Assembly: GCF_016925615.1 (NCBI RefSeq)
Contig: NZ_CP070499.1
Location: forward strand, 1,922,001 to 1,986,000
DNA from: Natronosporangium hydrolyticum
GTDB lineage: Bacteria > Actinomycetota > Actinomycetes > Mycobacteriales > Micromonosporaceae
DNA: 64,000 bases
Direction: 5' to 3'
Positions 48,096 to 56,925 of this stretch are shown here, one piece after another (within the stretch, counting starts at the first letter, position 1; the number at the start of each line of letters is the position of its first letter). A program made the position numbers and the translations under genes. The notes beneath the pieces are model-generated. The model saw nothing but the letters and a program-made list of their open reading frames with translations. It was not told the DNA's origin and made no database searches.

Positions 48096-48812
48096 ATGAG
48101 CGCACTGCGAAAGGCGGGGGTGTGGCTCGGTCTCATCGAGGATGAGAGCGACGCGTACGACGAGCGTGAGTTCACCCAGGCCGGCCGTGACCGTGCCCGG
48201 CCGCGGCGTACAGAGTCCGCGGCGGAGTACGACGATGACTACGGGGACGAGGACGAGGCACCGCCCTCCCGTTCGCGGGAGAGTCTGTGGCCCGCGGAGC
48301 GGGCACCAGAGCGGGCGTCTGAGCGCGCCCCCGAGCGGGCCCCGGAGCGGTCCGCTGACCGGGGTGGAGCCCGCCGACCGGAGCGGAGTGAGGAAGCTCG
48401 CAGCAACGTGCGTTCGATCACGCGGGAGTCGGCGAGCCGTGACGGCGGCGTGAGTCACCTCACCCGGGACAACCTCGCATTGGCGCCGTCACCGGTCGTG
48501 CCGAACGAGCGCGCCGCCAGCGAGGAGGAGCGGCGTTACCAGATCACGACGCTGCATCCGACCACGTACCGGGAGGCGCGCACCATCGGCGAACACTTCC
48601 GGGAAGGCACTCCGGTGATCATGAATCTCACCGAGATGGAGGAGGCCGATGCCCGCCGGCTGGTGGACTTCGGTGCCGGTCTGGCGTTTGGACTGCGCGG
48701 TACTATGGAGCGCGTGACGAACCGGGTGTTTCTGCTTTCGCCGGCAAATGTCCACGTCACCGCGGAGGACAAAGCCAAGATCGCGGAGGGTGAGTTCTTT
48801 CACCACCGGTGA
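48096..48812 (+). CDS. sepF: Cell division protein SepF
   Basis: A 238-residue protein. The N-terminal amphipathic helix [14 protein letters not shown] is the membrane anchor; residues 30-125 are a disordered linker with repeats of the type [16 protein letters not shown]; the C-terminal domain ([31 protein letters not shown]) binds the FtsZ tail. It tethers FtsZ to the membrane in bacteria lacking FtsA. GGAGGG lies 7 nt before ATG 48096. Confidence 0.95.
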   Translation: MSALRKAGVWLGLIEDESDAYDEREFTQAGRDRARPRRTESAAEYDDDYGDEDEAPPSRSRESLWPAERAPERASERAPERAPERSADRGGARRPERSEEARSNVRSITRESASRDGGVSHLTRDNLALAPSPVVPNERAASEEERRYQITTLHPTTYREARTIGEHFREGTPVIMNLTEMEEADARRLVDFGAGLAFGLRGTMERVTNRVFLLSPANVHVTAEDKAKIAEGEFFHHR

Positions 48813-48854
48813 GTCCGCCACCAGCTCCGCCTAATCCGAACGAGGGATGTGCCA

Positions 48855-49166
48855 GTGGGCTTCGTGCTTGTGCTGCAGGTGGTTTATGTCCTGCTGTACC
48901 TGTTCCTCCTCCTACTGTTCGCCCGGTTTGTGATGAGTTGGGTGCTGGCTTACTCGCGGCGGTGGCAACCCGGTCGGGGGGCGGCCGCGACGATGGAGTC
49001 CGTGTGGACCGTCACCGATCCGCCCCTCAAGGCGTTGAGGCGGGTGATCCCACCGTTGCGGATTGGTAGCGTGAGCATCGACCTCGCCGCCCTGGTGCTG
49101 CTGGTTATGCTGTTCGTGTTGTTCGCCGTGGTAGGGAGCCTGATCGCCGGCCTGAGCAGCGCTTAG
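48855..49166 (+). CDS. YggT-family membrane protein
   Basis: About 103 residues with two hydrophobic segments (VLQVVYVLLYLFLLLLFARFVM and IDLAALVLLVMLFVLFAVVGSL) separated by a loop with WTVTDPPLKALRRVIPPL, characteristic of YggT. The GTG at 48855 is favoured, with GAGGG 8 nt upstream; GTG 48849 is possible. It lies between sepF and divIVA as usual. Its role in division or osmotic stress is not settled. Confidence 0.9.
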   Translation: MGFVLVLQVVYVLLYLFLLLLFARFVMSWVLAYSRRWQPGRGAAATMESVWTVTDPPLKALRRVIPPLRIGSVSIDLAALVLLVMLFVLFAVVGSLIAGLSSA

Positions 49167-49214
49167 GCAGGTGGCCAGCGGTCTGCGCCGCCGCACTTGA
49201 CCGGAGGAGTTTCG

Positions 49215-49973
49215 ATGCCGCTAACCCCGGCTGACGTTCACAATGTCGCCTTCAAGAAGCCGCCGATAGGCAAGCGAGGGTATGACGAGGAAGAGGTCGA
49301 CGCCTTCCTGGACGAGGTCGAGCGCGAGCTTGCCCGCCTCATCGAGGAGAACAACGAACTGCGAGCCAACCTTGAGCGCGGCGGAGGCCGCGGCGCATCA
49401 GGGGGTGGAGACCCACGGCTCGCCCAGGAGAATTCCGATCTGAAGTCCCAACTGGATCGGATCCAGCGAGACAAGCAAGCCGCCGAGCAGGCGGCCCGCA
49501 CCATGCAGGCGGAGCTGGAGCAGTTCCGGGCCGCTGGCGCGGAGGCGGTCGGCCCGGACGGCGAACAGCAGGCGTTGCGGGTGCTGATGATGGCCCAGCG
49601 CACCGCCGACGACCACGTCTCGGACGCCCGCCGGGAGGCCGACAAGGTGCTCTCGGAGGCTCGCAGCAAGGCCGAAGAGCTGACCCGCGAGGCCCGCAGC
49701 AAGGCGGAGGCGCTGGAGCGGGACGCGCGACAGCGGCACCAGGAGGCGATGGGCGGGCTGGACGCGAAACGCTCCGCACTGCAGAAGCACATCGAGGAGC
49801 TGAAGCAGTTCGAGCGGGAGTACCGGACCCGGTTGAAGGCGTACCTGGAGAGCCAGCTTCGGGATCTCGAGGGTCGTGGCCAGGGCCTGGAGGTCGAGAT
49901 GAACCGCACGGAAGGCAACCGGTCCGGCGGTGCGCTCGCGGGTGCGGGCGCGTACGGGCATGAGGGTCACTAG
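49215..49973 (+). CDS. divIVA: Polar growth protein DivIVA/Wag31
   Basis: A 252-residue protein. The N-terminal domain [35 protein letters not shown] is the membrane-binding DivIVA domain, followed by long coiled coils (residues about 40-60, 75-120 and 140-225). It marks poles and directs tip growth in actinomycetes. ATG 49215 is chosen since GGAGG precedes it; GTG/TTG codons upstream are not conserved. Confidence 0.96.
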   Translation: MPLTPADVHNVAFKKPPIGKRGYDEEEVDAFLDEVERELARLIEENNELRANLERGGGRGASGGGDPRLAQENSDLKSQLDRIQRDKQAAEQAARTMQAELEQFRAAGAEAVGPDGEQQALRVLMMAQRTADDHVSDARREADKVLSEARSKAEELTREARSKAEALERDARQRHQEAMGGLDAKRSALQKHIEELKQFEREYRTRLKAYLESQLRDLEGRGQGLEVEMNRTEGNRSGGALAGAGAYGHEGH

Positions 49974-50073
49974 CAACCGGCCAAGCCCGCAACGACGCCC
50001 CCCAGCCCGCTGCGCCCCTCCTCGCCGCCGCAGTCGATGCTGGACCACCCCCAGGTACTGGGAGTGATGTGCC

Positions 50074-50703
50074 GTGATCGTCGCAAGTCTCCTGCTGATC
50101 GCGGGAGCCGCCACGTTGCTCGTGCTCGGGCTGTGGCAATCGTCGAGCGTGCTGCTGAGCGGCTCGATCGCCGCCAGTCTGCTGGCGGCGGTGACGCTGG
50201 TGGTGGGGGCCCGGCGGGCGGCTGACGCGCCGACCGCCGCGGCCCGCCACGGGTCTGCTGCGGCGACTACCGCGCCGATGGCCCGGGTGGCCGACGCGCC
50301 ACCGGCCTTGCCCGACCCGGCGCCAGTCGCCGCAGCCGGGTCCACCGTCGCCATCCCCAGCCAGATGCTCGGTGGCCCGCCGACCGCCGCCGCCGGCCCC
50401 GAGTCGCCGCCTTCGGCTCCGAGCGGTGACCTGCCCGAGGCGGCGGAGGTCGATGACGAGGAGCCGTCGGATGAGCCGGCGCCGCAGCAGGTGTCCGCGG
50501 CCGACGCCGCTCGGGTGAGTCGGATGCACACCGACGTTCTCGTGGTGGACGGCCGACCCCGCTACCATCTGCCGGGCTGCGTCCACCTGATGGCCCGGGA
50601 GAGCGAGCCGTTGCCGGTCGCCGAGGCGATGGAGCTTGGCTTCACCCCGTGCGGTCTTTGTGAGCCGGACAGCGCGTTGTTGGCGGATGCTCGCCGGGTC
50701 TGA
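50074..50703 (+). CDS. Two-span membrane protein with C-terminal Cys/His motif
   Basis: A 209-residue protein. Two N-terminal membrane spans (residues 1-20 and 28-45) are followed by a 90-residue Pro/Ala-rich linker and a C-terminal motif YHLPGCVHLMARESEPLPVAEAMELGFTPCGLCEP, shown here as family landmarks: His, Cys, His, then C-x2-C. It resembles small zinc-binding domains of the Ada type. The GTG start at 50074 has GGGAG upstream. The function is unknown; such genes often follow divIVA in related genomes (recollection). Confidence 0.8.
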   Translation: MIVASLLLIAGAATLLVLGLWQSSSVLLSGSIAASLLAAVTLVVGARRAADAPTAAARHGSAAATTAPMARVADAPPALPDPAPVAAAGSTVAIPSQMLGGPPTAAAGPESPPSAPSGDLPEAAEVDDEEPSDEPAPQQVSAADAARVSRMHTDVLVVDGRPRYHLPGCVHLMARESEPLPVAEAMELGFTPCGLCEPDSALLADARRV

Positions 50704-50748
50704 CCGGTCGCGATCGGGTGCTGACCTTGCGCACGGCAGAATGGGTAC

Positions 50749-51051
50749 GTGTCTGACGAGGTGACGGTGGCGGTGCGGGTCAAACCCGGCGCCTCGCGTG
50801 CCATGGTGGGCGGTCATCACTCCGGGCCGTTCGGTGCGGCGCTGGTGATCTCGGTCGCCGCACCGGCGGTAGACGGCCGGGCGACCGAGGCCGCCCGTAG
50901 GGCACTAGCAGCCGCGCTCAAGGTACGCCGGAGTGCGGTGGTGCTGCGCCGGGGCGCCGCTAGCCGCGACAAACTGTTCGCGGTCACCTCGCCGGGCGAT
51001 GACGGATTGGCCTCCCGGATCGCAGAGCTGCGCGACAGTGGTGCCCGGTGA
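50749..51051 (+). CDS. YggU-family (DUF167) protein
   Basis: A 100-residue protein: VAVRVKPGASRAMVGG and AAPAVDGRATEAARRALAAAL are the conserved DUF167 strands and helix. The function is unknown. CAGAAT (50737-50742) is 6 nt before the GTG, suggesting a leaderless start. The stop overlaps the antiporter GTG by 4 nt. Confidence 0.88.
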   Translation: MSDEVTVAVRVKPGASRAMVGGHHSGPFGAALVISVAAPAVDGRATEAARRALAAALKVRRSAVVLRRGAASRDKLFAVTSPGDDGLASRIAELRDSGAR

Positions 51052-52544
51052 CCTACGAACTGGTCCTGGCGCTGCTGATCGGCGCCGTCGTCCTGCTGAT
51101 CTCGGTGGCGGTGATGCGGCTGTCGAATCGGTTGGGCCTACCAGTGCTGCTGATCTACCTGGCGATCGGAGTCGGGCTGGGCGAGGCCGGGCTTGGGCTG
51201 CAGTTCGAGGATGCCGAGCTGACCCGCAACCTGGGGCTGTTGGCGCTGGTGGTGATCATCGCTGAGGGTGGGCTGACCGTACGCTGGTCGGCGCTGCGGC
51301 CGGTGGCCGCCCGAGCCGCGGTGCTCTCCACTATCGGGGTGCTGACCAGCATCCTGGTCGTCGGTTTCGCCCTGCACTGGTTGCTCGGGATGCGGCTGGA
51401 GTTGGCTCTGCTCTACGGGGCGGTGCTCTCTTCCACCGACGCGGCGGCGGTCTTCGCTACTCTCCGGCGGCTGAAGCTGCGCCCGCGGGTGGCGGCGACG
51501 CTGGAGGCGGAGTCGGGCAGCAACGACCCGGCCGCGGTGATCGCGGTCATGCTGCTGTCGACAGCCGCGTTCACCACCTGGTGGCAGGAGGGTTTCTCGG
51601 TCCTCTACCAATTCGTCGTCGGTGGCCTGATCGGCGCGGTGGCCGGGCTGGTGGGCGCGGCGGTGTTGCGCCGTGCGGCATTACCAGCGGCGGGGTTGTA
51701 CCCGTTGGCGGTAGTGGGATTCACCATTCTCGCCTACGCGGCGGGGACGATTGTCCAAGCATCCGGGTTCCTGGCGGTCTACGTCGCCGGGGTGATCTTG
51801 GGAAACTCCCGGCTGCCCCACCGGCAGGCGATCCTCAGCTTCGCCGAGGGTATCGCCTGGTTGGCGCAGATCGGTCTGTTCGTCATGCTGGGATTGCTGG
51901 TCTCGCCCTCGGAGCTGCCGGCTGCGTTGCCCTCGGCGATCGTGGTCGGGTTGGTGCTGGTATTTCTGGCTCGACCGGTCTCGGTCGCGGTCAGCGTGAC
52001 CGGCTTCCGGGTGCGGCTGCGGGAGCAGTCCTTCCTGGCCTGGGCTGGGCTGCGGGGGGCGGTGCCGATCGTGTTGGCGACCATCCCGCTCTCGGAGCAG
52101 GTCGTCGGCGCGCAGGGGCTGTTCAACGTGGTGTTCGTGCTGGTGGTGATCTTCACCTTGGTGCAGGGGACGACGCTGCCGACGGCCGCCCGGTGGGCGC
52201 GAGTGACGGCTCCGACCGAGGCGTCGGAGTTGCCGGTCGAGACCGCGCCGTTGGACCGGCTCCACGCCGATCTGCTGGAGCTGCAGGTGCCGGCCGGGTC
52301 CCGGCTGGCTGGAGTGCACATCGACGAGCTGCGACTGCCGACCGGCGCGGCGGTGACCCTGGTGTTGCGGGAGGGCAACGGGTTCGTGCCGGGCCCGACG
52401 ACCCGGATCCGGGTCGGCGACAGTCTGCTGGTGGTCGCCACCGCCGATGTGCGGGACGCGGCCGAGAAGCGACTGCGGGCGGTCAGCCGCCGCGGCCGGC
52501 TGGCCCGTTGGTTCGGCGAGGATGGCGAACTGCGAGAAGGATGA
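51048..52544 (+). CDS. CPA1-type cation/proton antiporter with TrkA-C domain
   Basis: A 498-residue protein. About 12-13 membrane spans with SSTDAAAVFATL and ESGSNDPAAVIAVML, motifs of the NhaP2/CvrA K+/H+ antiporters, including the paired Asn-Asp. The cytoplasmic C-terminus (residues about 400-485) is a TrkA-C nucleotide-sensing domain (LEVPAGSRLAGVHIDELRLP-like). It exports K+ or Na+ in exchange for protons. The exact ion is not determined. Confidence 0.9.
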   Translation: MTYELVLALLIGAVVLLISVAVMRLSNRLGLPVLLIYLAIGVGLGEAGLGLQFEDAELTRNLGLLALVVIIAEGGLTVRWSALRPVAARAAVLSTIGVLTSILVVGFALHWLLGMRLELALLYGAVLSSTDAAAVFATLRRLKLRPRVAATLEAESGSNDPAAVIAVMLLSTAAFTTWWQEGFSVLYQFVVGGLIGAVAGLVGAAVLRRAALPAAGLYPLAVVGFTILAYAAGTIVQASGFLAVYVAGVILGNSRLPHRQAILSFAEGIAWLAQIGLFVMLGLLVSPSELPAALPSAIVVGLVLVFLARPVSVAVSVTGFRVRLREQSFLAWAGLRGAVPIVLATIPLSEQVVGAQGLFNVVFVLVVIFTLVQGTTLPTAARWARVTAPTEASELPVETAPLDRLHADLLELQVPAGSRLAGVHIDELRLPTGAAVTLVLREGNGFVPGPTTRIRVGDSLLVVATADVRDAAEKRLRAVSRRGRLARWFGEDGELREG

Positions 52545-52566
52545 GGGTTTTAAGGGTTAAAATCCT
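52544..52566. promoter_or_regulatory. AT-rich inverted repeat upstream of dksA-like gene
   Basis: TTTTAA (52548-52553) and TTAAAA (52557-52562) around GGG, extended by AGG/CCT outside, form a stem of about 10 bp with one G-T wobble. It directly follows the antiporter stop. In 70% GC DNA it stands out; terminator or operator. Confidence 0.45.
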
Positions 52567-52607
52567 AGTTTATCCGGGCTGATGATCGTGACATTGGTGT
52601 GGCGTAG

Positions 52608-52636
52608 TTGTCGGAACCCAGTACGTTCCGTATCCT
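52608..52636 (+). promoter_or_regulatory. Promoter and operator of the dksA/traR-lspA-rluD operon
   Basis: TTGTCG (52608-52613) and TATCCT (52631-52636) are 17 bp apart. The spacer is a near-perfect inverted repeat, CGGAAC-N7-GTTCCG (52612-52630), a good repressor target. It is not a LexA box. Confidence 0.6.
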
Positions 52637-52697
52637 TGCCACCCTATGGAGTGCGCAGCGACCCGCTGCGCGCCCATTTCCGTATCTGGGGGACGCG

Positions 52698-53252
52698 ATG
52701 GCTGAGCGGACGAAGGAGAAGCGCCAGGCTGCTCCGGCGGCGAAGACCAAGCCCGCCTCGGAGTCGGCGGGCAGCGGCACGGCCGCGAAGCCGGCGAAGG
52801 CCGGCAGCGCGGCAAAGTCTACGGCTGCGGCGAAGTCGACTCCGGCCAAGAAGGCGCCACCAAAGAAGGCGGAAAAGCCGAAGCCGACCCGGTCGGCGGA
52901 TGAGACCGAGCGGATCCGGGCGGCGTTGGCGGCCCGGCTCGACGAGCTTCGCGAGGAGTACCAACTCCACCTCGCGGAGATCGCCGAGCTGCAACGGGAC
53001 CGGCTCACCGACTCTGCCGGTGACGACCAGGCCGACACCGGCAGCAAGACCTTCGAGCGCGAGCAGGAGATCTCGCTGGCGAACAGCATCCTCGAGCGCA
53101 CCACCCAGGTGGAGCGCGCGCTGGAGCGGCTCGACGAGGGCAGCTACGGCTGGTGCGAGCGGTGCGGCGATGCCATTCCGGTCGAGCGGCTGGCGGCCTT
53201 CCCATCGGCGACCCGCTGCGTCACCTGTAAGCAGCTGGAGGAACGGCGCTGA
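52698..53252 (+). CDS. DksA/TraR-family zinc-finger protein
   Basis: A 184-residue protein. Residues 1-70 are a Lys/Ala/Pro-rich disordered extension ([25 protein letters not shown]); then a coiled coil ([23 protein letters not shown]) and the DksA-type C4 zinc finger [25 protein letters not shown], given here as its motif CxxC...CxxC. DksA proteins bind RNA polymerase's secondary channel; actinobacterial versions are not well studied. ATG 52698 has GGGGGA upstream. It is followed by lspA. Confidence 0.9.
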   Translation: MAERTKEKRQAAPAAKTKPASESAGSGTAAKPAKAGSAAKSTAAAKSTPAKKAPPKKAEKPKPTRSADETERIRAALAARLDELREEYQLHLAEIAELQRDRLTDSAGDDQADTGSKTFEREQEISLANSILERTTQVERALERLDEGSYGWCERCGDAIPVERLAAFPSATRCVTCKQLEERR

Positions 53253-53320
53253 TAGGTCAACAGACGCCAGCCGGCGGCGAGAGCGGGGAGCAGGGCCCAC
53301 CCCGCCCCCGCTCCGGTGGT

Positions 53321-53839
53321 TTGGGTGCGTGGCGGGCCCGGGCCTGGCTGTTCGGCCTGGCCGGAGTGTTGGTGCTGTTCGACCAGCTAACCAAACAGCT
53401 GGCCGTCAACCACCTAGCCGGGGCCGAACCGGTGCGCCTCCTCGGCGGCGCCGTCTACCTGACCTACACGACCAACACCGGCGCGGCGTTCAACCTCGGG
53501 AGCTCTTACACCTGGGTCTTCCCGATCGTCGCCTTCGCGGTGATGGCCTGGATCTCGGTCATGGCGGTCCGGCTGCGCTCCGGCGCTTGGGCGCTCGCCC
53601 TCGGGCTGGTGCTGGGCGGTGCGGTCGGCAACCTGTTCGACCGGCTGTTCCGGGAACCGGGCCCGTTCCGCGGCGCGGTGGTCGACATGGTCAGTGTCTT
53701 CGCTCCGGACGGCAGCGTCTGGCCGGTCTTCAACCTGGCCGACTCGGTGCTGGTGGTCGGCGTGATCCTGGCGATCTGGCTGGAGTTGACCGGCCGCCGG
53801 CGGGACGGCACCCGAGCCGGGGCGGAGGGGCAGTCATGA
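53321..53839 (+). CDS. lspA: Signal peptidase II (lipoprotein)
   Basis: A 172-residue membrane peptidase with four spans. The catalytic Asp residues are in VVDMVSVF and [15 protein letters not shown] and [10 protein letters not shown] are also conserved. It cleaves lipoprotein signal peptides at the lipidated Cys, so it would act on the lipoproteins at 1772-11746. The start is uncertain (TTG 53321; no good ribosome site seen). Overlaps the next gene by 4 nt. Confidence 0.92.
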   Translation: MGAWRARAWLFGLAGVLVLFDQLTKQLAVNHLAGAEPVRLLGGAVYLTYTTNTGAAFNLGSSYTWVFPIVAFAVMAWISVMAVRLRSGAWALALGLVLGGAVGNLFDRLFREPGPFRGAVVDMVSVFAPDGSVWPVFNLADSVLVVGVILAIWLELTGRRRDGTRAGAEGQS

Positions 53840-54768
53840 GCGCTACCCGGTCCCTGCCGGTCCCCGAAGGGCTCGACGGGATCAGGCTGGATGTCGCGGT
53901 CTCGCGGCTCTTCGGCCTGTCCCGGGCGGCGGCCGCGCAGCTGGTGGAGGCGGGCGATGCTCGGCTCGACGGCAGCGCCGGCAACAAGTCGGCGCGAGTG
54001 GCCAGCGGCGCATGGCTGGAGGTGACGCTGCCGGGACCGCCGGTGCCGACCCAGCCCGCGCCCGTGCCCGGGCTGCGGATCCTGCACAGCGACGACGACA
54101 TCGTGGTGGTGGACAAACCGGTCGGGGTCGCGGTCCACGCCAGTCCGGGGTGGCGGGGCCCGACCGTGGTCGGTGGGCTGGCCGCGGCCGGTTACACCAT
54201 CGCCACCAGCGGTGCCGCTGAACGCCAGGGCGTGGTGCATCGACTCGATGTCGGCACCACCGGGGTGATGGTGGTGGCGAAGAGCGAGCGAGCGTATTCG
54301 CTGCTCAAACGGGCCTTCAAAGCGCGCGAAGTGGAGAAGCGCTACCACGCGGTGGTGCAGGGGCAGCTGGACCCGCTACGTGGCACCATCGATGCCCCGA
54401 TCGACCGGCATCCACACCACGACGGCCGGTGGGCGGTCGTTTCGGGGGGCCGCGAGAGCGTCACCCACTACGACACGCTGGAGGCGTTCCCGGGCACCAG
54501 CCTGGTCGACATCCAGCTGGAGACCGGCCGCACCCATCAGATCCGAGTGCACATGGCGGCGGTCCGGCATCCCTGCGTGGGTGACCTGACCTACGGCGCC
54601 GATCCCACCCTGGCGTCCCGGCTCGGGCTGGCGCGGCAGTGGCTGCATGCCCGGTCGTTGAGCTTCACCCATCCGGGTAGCAGCGAGTGGGTGACCTTCG
54701 TCAGCGACTACCCGGCGGACCTTTCGCAGGCCCTCGAAAGTCTGCGAGACGGGCCGCAGGCGCACTAG
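53836..54768 (+). CDS. RluD-family pseudouridine synthase
   Basis: A 310-residue protein with an N-terminal S4 RNA-binding domain ([24 protein letters not shown]) and a catalytic domain whose nucleophile is the Asp in [31 protein letters not shown] is the other conserved motif. It probably modifies 23S rRNA. The ATG overlaps lspA. Confidence 0.93.
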   Translation: MSATRSLPVPEGLDGIRLDVAVSRLFGLSRAAAAQLVEAGDARLDGSAGNKSARVASGAWLEVTLPGPPVPTQPAPVPGLRILHSDDDIVVVDKPVGVAVHASPGWRGPTVVGGLAAAGYTIATSGAAERQGVVHRLDVGTTGVMVVAKSERAYSLLKRAFKAREVEKRYHAVVQGQLDPLRGTIDAPIDRHPHHDGRWAVVSGGRESVTHYDTLEAFPGTSLVDIQLETGRTHQIRVHMAAVRHPCVGDLTYGADPTLASRLGLARQWLHARSLSFTHPGSSEWVTFVSDYPADLSQALESLRDGPQAH

Positions 54769-54821
54769 GTCCCAACGACGTGACCCGATAGCCTGTGAAC
54801 CCGGAGTCACAGCCAGCCCAG

Positions 54822-54833
54822 GGTCTCTAGACC
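54822..54833. promoter_or_regulatory. 12-bp palindrome GGTCTCTAGACC
   Basis: A perfect palindrome in the 90-bp gap before the ParA-like gene. Possible operator; no clear promoter boxes are associated. Confidence 0.3.
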
Positions 54834-54858
54834 GCGACTACCAGCGCTGGAGGCGAGC

Positions 54859-56058
54859 GTGGAGCGCAGCGAGTGGGGCCAACCCGCCGAGCCGGCGCCG
54901 CGGTGGCGAGCGTTGCTCGACCGGGCGCTGCTCGGTCGCAGCGGTGAGCACCAACAGGTGCCGCGGGCTCGCGCGGGGCAGCAGGGCGGCGCGTCGGCGA
55001 CCGTGGACGAGCGGCGGACCGGCTATCCGGACCACCTCCCCGATGAGCATCCCGGCTACTACCCCGATGAGCGTCCCGGCCCGCGCCGAGAGCAGTATCA
55101 GGCACCGCCGCGGCCGGGGGTCCCGCCGGGGCAGTACGCTCCGCAACCTCAGCCAGCGGTCCATCCCGGCCAGTTCCACCAGCCGGGCCAGTACCCGAAC
55201 CAGCTCGATCCCGGGCAGATCGAGTGGCGGCAGGCGGCCCGGCCGGACGACTCCACCGGCTGGGCGATCGCCACCCTGCGGCGGGAGCTGGCCGGCCCGA
55301 AGGTGCTGGCGTTCGCTAACCCGAAGGGCGGGGTCCACAAGACCACCGCCACGGCGCTCGCCGCCGCCACCATCGGCAGCGTCCGGGGCCGGGGGGTGAT
55401 CGCGTGGGACGACAACGAACTCCGGGGCACGCTCGGGCTGCGGGCCGGCAGCGCCCGCCACGCGCGGACCATCCGCCATCTGATCACCGACCTGGCCGAG
55501 GTGGAGGCCACCAGCGGCCTGGAGTTGGCGGACAAGGTCGACGACTACCTTCGCCACGCCTCCGACGGCACCTACGACGTGCTCGCCGGCGAGGAGAACC
55601 CCCGGTTCGCCCAGCACCTCGACCAGTACACCGTCCGGCGGGTGTTGGAGCTGTTGCGGCGTACCCACGATGTGATCTGCGTCGATACCGGTAACAATGT
55701 GGAGAGCACCAACTGGCGGACGGTGCTGCAGGCCGCAGACCAGTTGGTGGTGACGACGGTGCCGCGCGAAGATGCCGCGTTCACCGCCGATTGGATGCTC
55801 GACCTACTGGACGAGTCCGGCATGGGGCACCTGGTAGCGGGCGCGGTGACCCTGCTGTCGTGCGCGTCGCCCACTCCGCAGCCGTTGCTGGAGGATCTGC
55901 AGGCCCACTTCGCCACCCGTACCCGGGCGGTCGCGGTGGTGCCGTATGACCCGGCGCTGGAGAGCGGTTCGTCGATCGAGCCGGCGATGCTGCAGCCCGC
56001 CACCCGGCAGGCCTGGTTGCAGGCGGCCGCCACGCTGATCGACCCGCTGACCCGCTGA
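54859..56058 (+). CDS. ParA/MinD-like ATPase with Pro-rich N-terminus
   Basis: A 399-residue protein. Residues 1-130 are Pro/Gln/Tyr-rich and disordered, followed by a P-loop ATPase domain. The deviant Walker A reads NPKGGVHKTT (residues 154-163), with His in place of the usual Gly. The second half has VICVDTGNNVEST and DQLVVTTVPREDAAF, so the fold is intact. The architecture is like ESX-associated EspI/MinD-like proteins in actinobacteria. Target unknown. GTG start preceded by GGAGG. Confidence 0.83.
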   Translation: MERSEWGQPAEPAPRWRALLDRALLGRSGEHQQVPRARAGQQGGASATVDERRTGYPDHLPDEHPGYYPDERPGPRREQYQAPPRPGVPPGQYAPQPQPAVHPGQFHQPGQYPNQLDPGQIEWRQAARPDDSTGWAIATLRRELAGPKVLAFANPKGGVHKTTATALAAATIGSVRGRGVIAWDDNELRGTLGLRAGSARHARTIRHLITDLAEVEATSGLELADKVDDYLRHASDGTYDVLAGEENPRFAQHLDQYTVRRVLELLRRTHDVICVDTGNNVESTNWRTVLQAADQLVVTTVPREDAAFTADWMLDLLDESGMGHLVAGAVTLLSCASPTPQPLLEDLQAHFATRTRAVAVVPYDPALESGSSIEPAMLQPATRQAWLQAAATLIDPLTR

Positions 56059-56119
56059 CCCGCTGCGCGCCGGGGTGAAGGAGATCAGCGCGGATGCGTG
56101 CCCGTGAGAGGATCAATGG

Positions 56120-56866
56120 GTGAGTCAACCTGGGGACCCACCACCGGCCACCGACGCCTGGCCGTCGCCGCCGTCACCGCTGTCCGCATCGTTGGCTTCG
56201 ACGTCGTTGCCGATGCCGGCGCCCGGGCCGATGCCCGCCGGGCGCCGACCCGTGCTCGGGTGGCTGGTCTTCGTCGCCGCCGTGGCGGTCGCCGGCTTCC
56301 CGCTCGGCCTGCTCTGGTCGCTGATCGCGCCGGATGTGCCGTTGGTGTTGGTGGAAGGCGGCCTGGCCTACGCCGAGACGCAGCCCGAACAGCAGATCGC
56401 CGCGGATGGCTGGTTTGCCATCCTCAGCGTCCCGTTCGGGGTGGCGGTCGCGGCCGCCGGCTGGCTGTTGGCGCGCCGGCAGCGGGGGAGCGCGGGGTTG
56501 GCGGCGGTCACGGTCGGAGCGGTCCTCGCGGCGCTGGCCGCCTGGTGGTTGGGGCGGCAGGTCGGGCTCGCCGGTTACGAGTCGACGCTGGCGGCGGCGG
56601 AGCCGGGTGACCAGCTCGGCCGGCCGCCGGACCTCGCGGCAGCCGAAATCGGCTGGTGGCCGCCCCGGATAACCGGTGTCCTGCTGGTGCCCGCGACCGT
56701 GGCAGCGGCGGCCTACACCCTGCTCGCGGCGTGGTCCCGATTTCCCAGCCTTCGGGGCGAGGACGAACCGGAACCGTTCGTGGGCCCGGGCGTCGTTGAG
56801 CACCCGGGCGTCGCCGAGCACCGGGGCACCGCCGAGCACCCGGGCGGTGACCCGTACCACCGGTGA
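56120..56866 (+). CDS. Four-span membrane protein (DUF2567-like)
   Basis: A 248-residue protein with a Pro-rich N-terminus, membrane spans near residues 45-70, 100-118, 127-145 and 185-205, and a C-terminal tail of repeats such as EHPGVAEHRGTAEHPGG. The conserved region LWSLIAPDVPLVLVEGGLAY fits the DUF2567 family (moderate confidence). The function is unknown. It precedes hisD by 59 bp. Confidence 0.7.
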   Translation: MSQPGDPPPATDAWPSPPSPLSASLASTSLPMPAPGPMPAGRRPVLGWLVFVAAVAVAGFPLGLLWSLIAPDVPLVLVEGGLAYAETQPEQQIAADGWFAILSVPFGVAVAAAGWLLARRQRGSAGLAAVTVGAVLAALAAWWLGRQVGLAGYESTLAAAEPGDQLGRPPDLAAAEIGWWPPRITGVLLVPATVAAAAYTLLAAWSRFPSLRGEDEPEPFVGPGVVEHPGVAEHRGTAEHPGGDPYHR

Positions 56867-56883
56867 GGTGACAAACTCTGGGA

Positions 56884-56909
56884 CGCCGCCGACCTCCCTA
56901 CCGGCGGCG
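56884..56909 (+). terminator. GC-rich hairpin upstream of hisD
   Basis: CGCCGCCG (56884-56891) and CGGCGGCG (56902-56909) form a perfect 8-bp stem with a 10-nt loop and no U-tract. It most likely ends transcription from the membrane-protein gene. Confidence 0.5.
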
Positions 56910-56912
56910 ACC

Positions 56913-56918
56913 TAGACT
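56913..56918 (+). promoter_or_regulatory. -10 box of hisD, leaderless start
   Basis: TAGACT ends 7 nt before the hisD GTG, with no Shine-Dalgarno between. This spacing is typical of leaderless actinobacterial transcripts, where transcription starts at the first base of the codon. No good -35 is present. Confidence 0.55.
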
Positions 56919-56925
56919 TGGCGGC

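Noticed and set aside
52612-52630. LexA (SOS) box
   Set aside because: CGGAAC-N7-GTTCCG does not match the half-site sequence or spacing of the actinobacterial LexA site TCGAAC-N4-GTTCGA.
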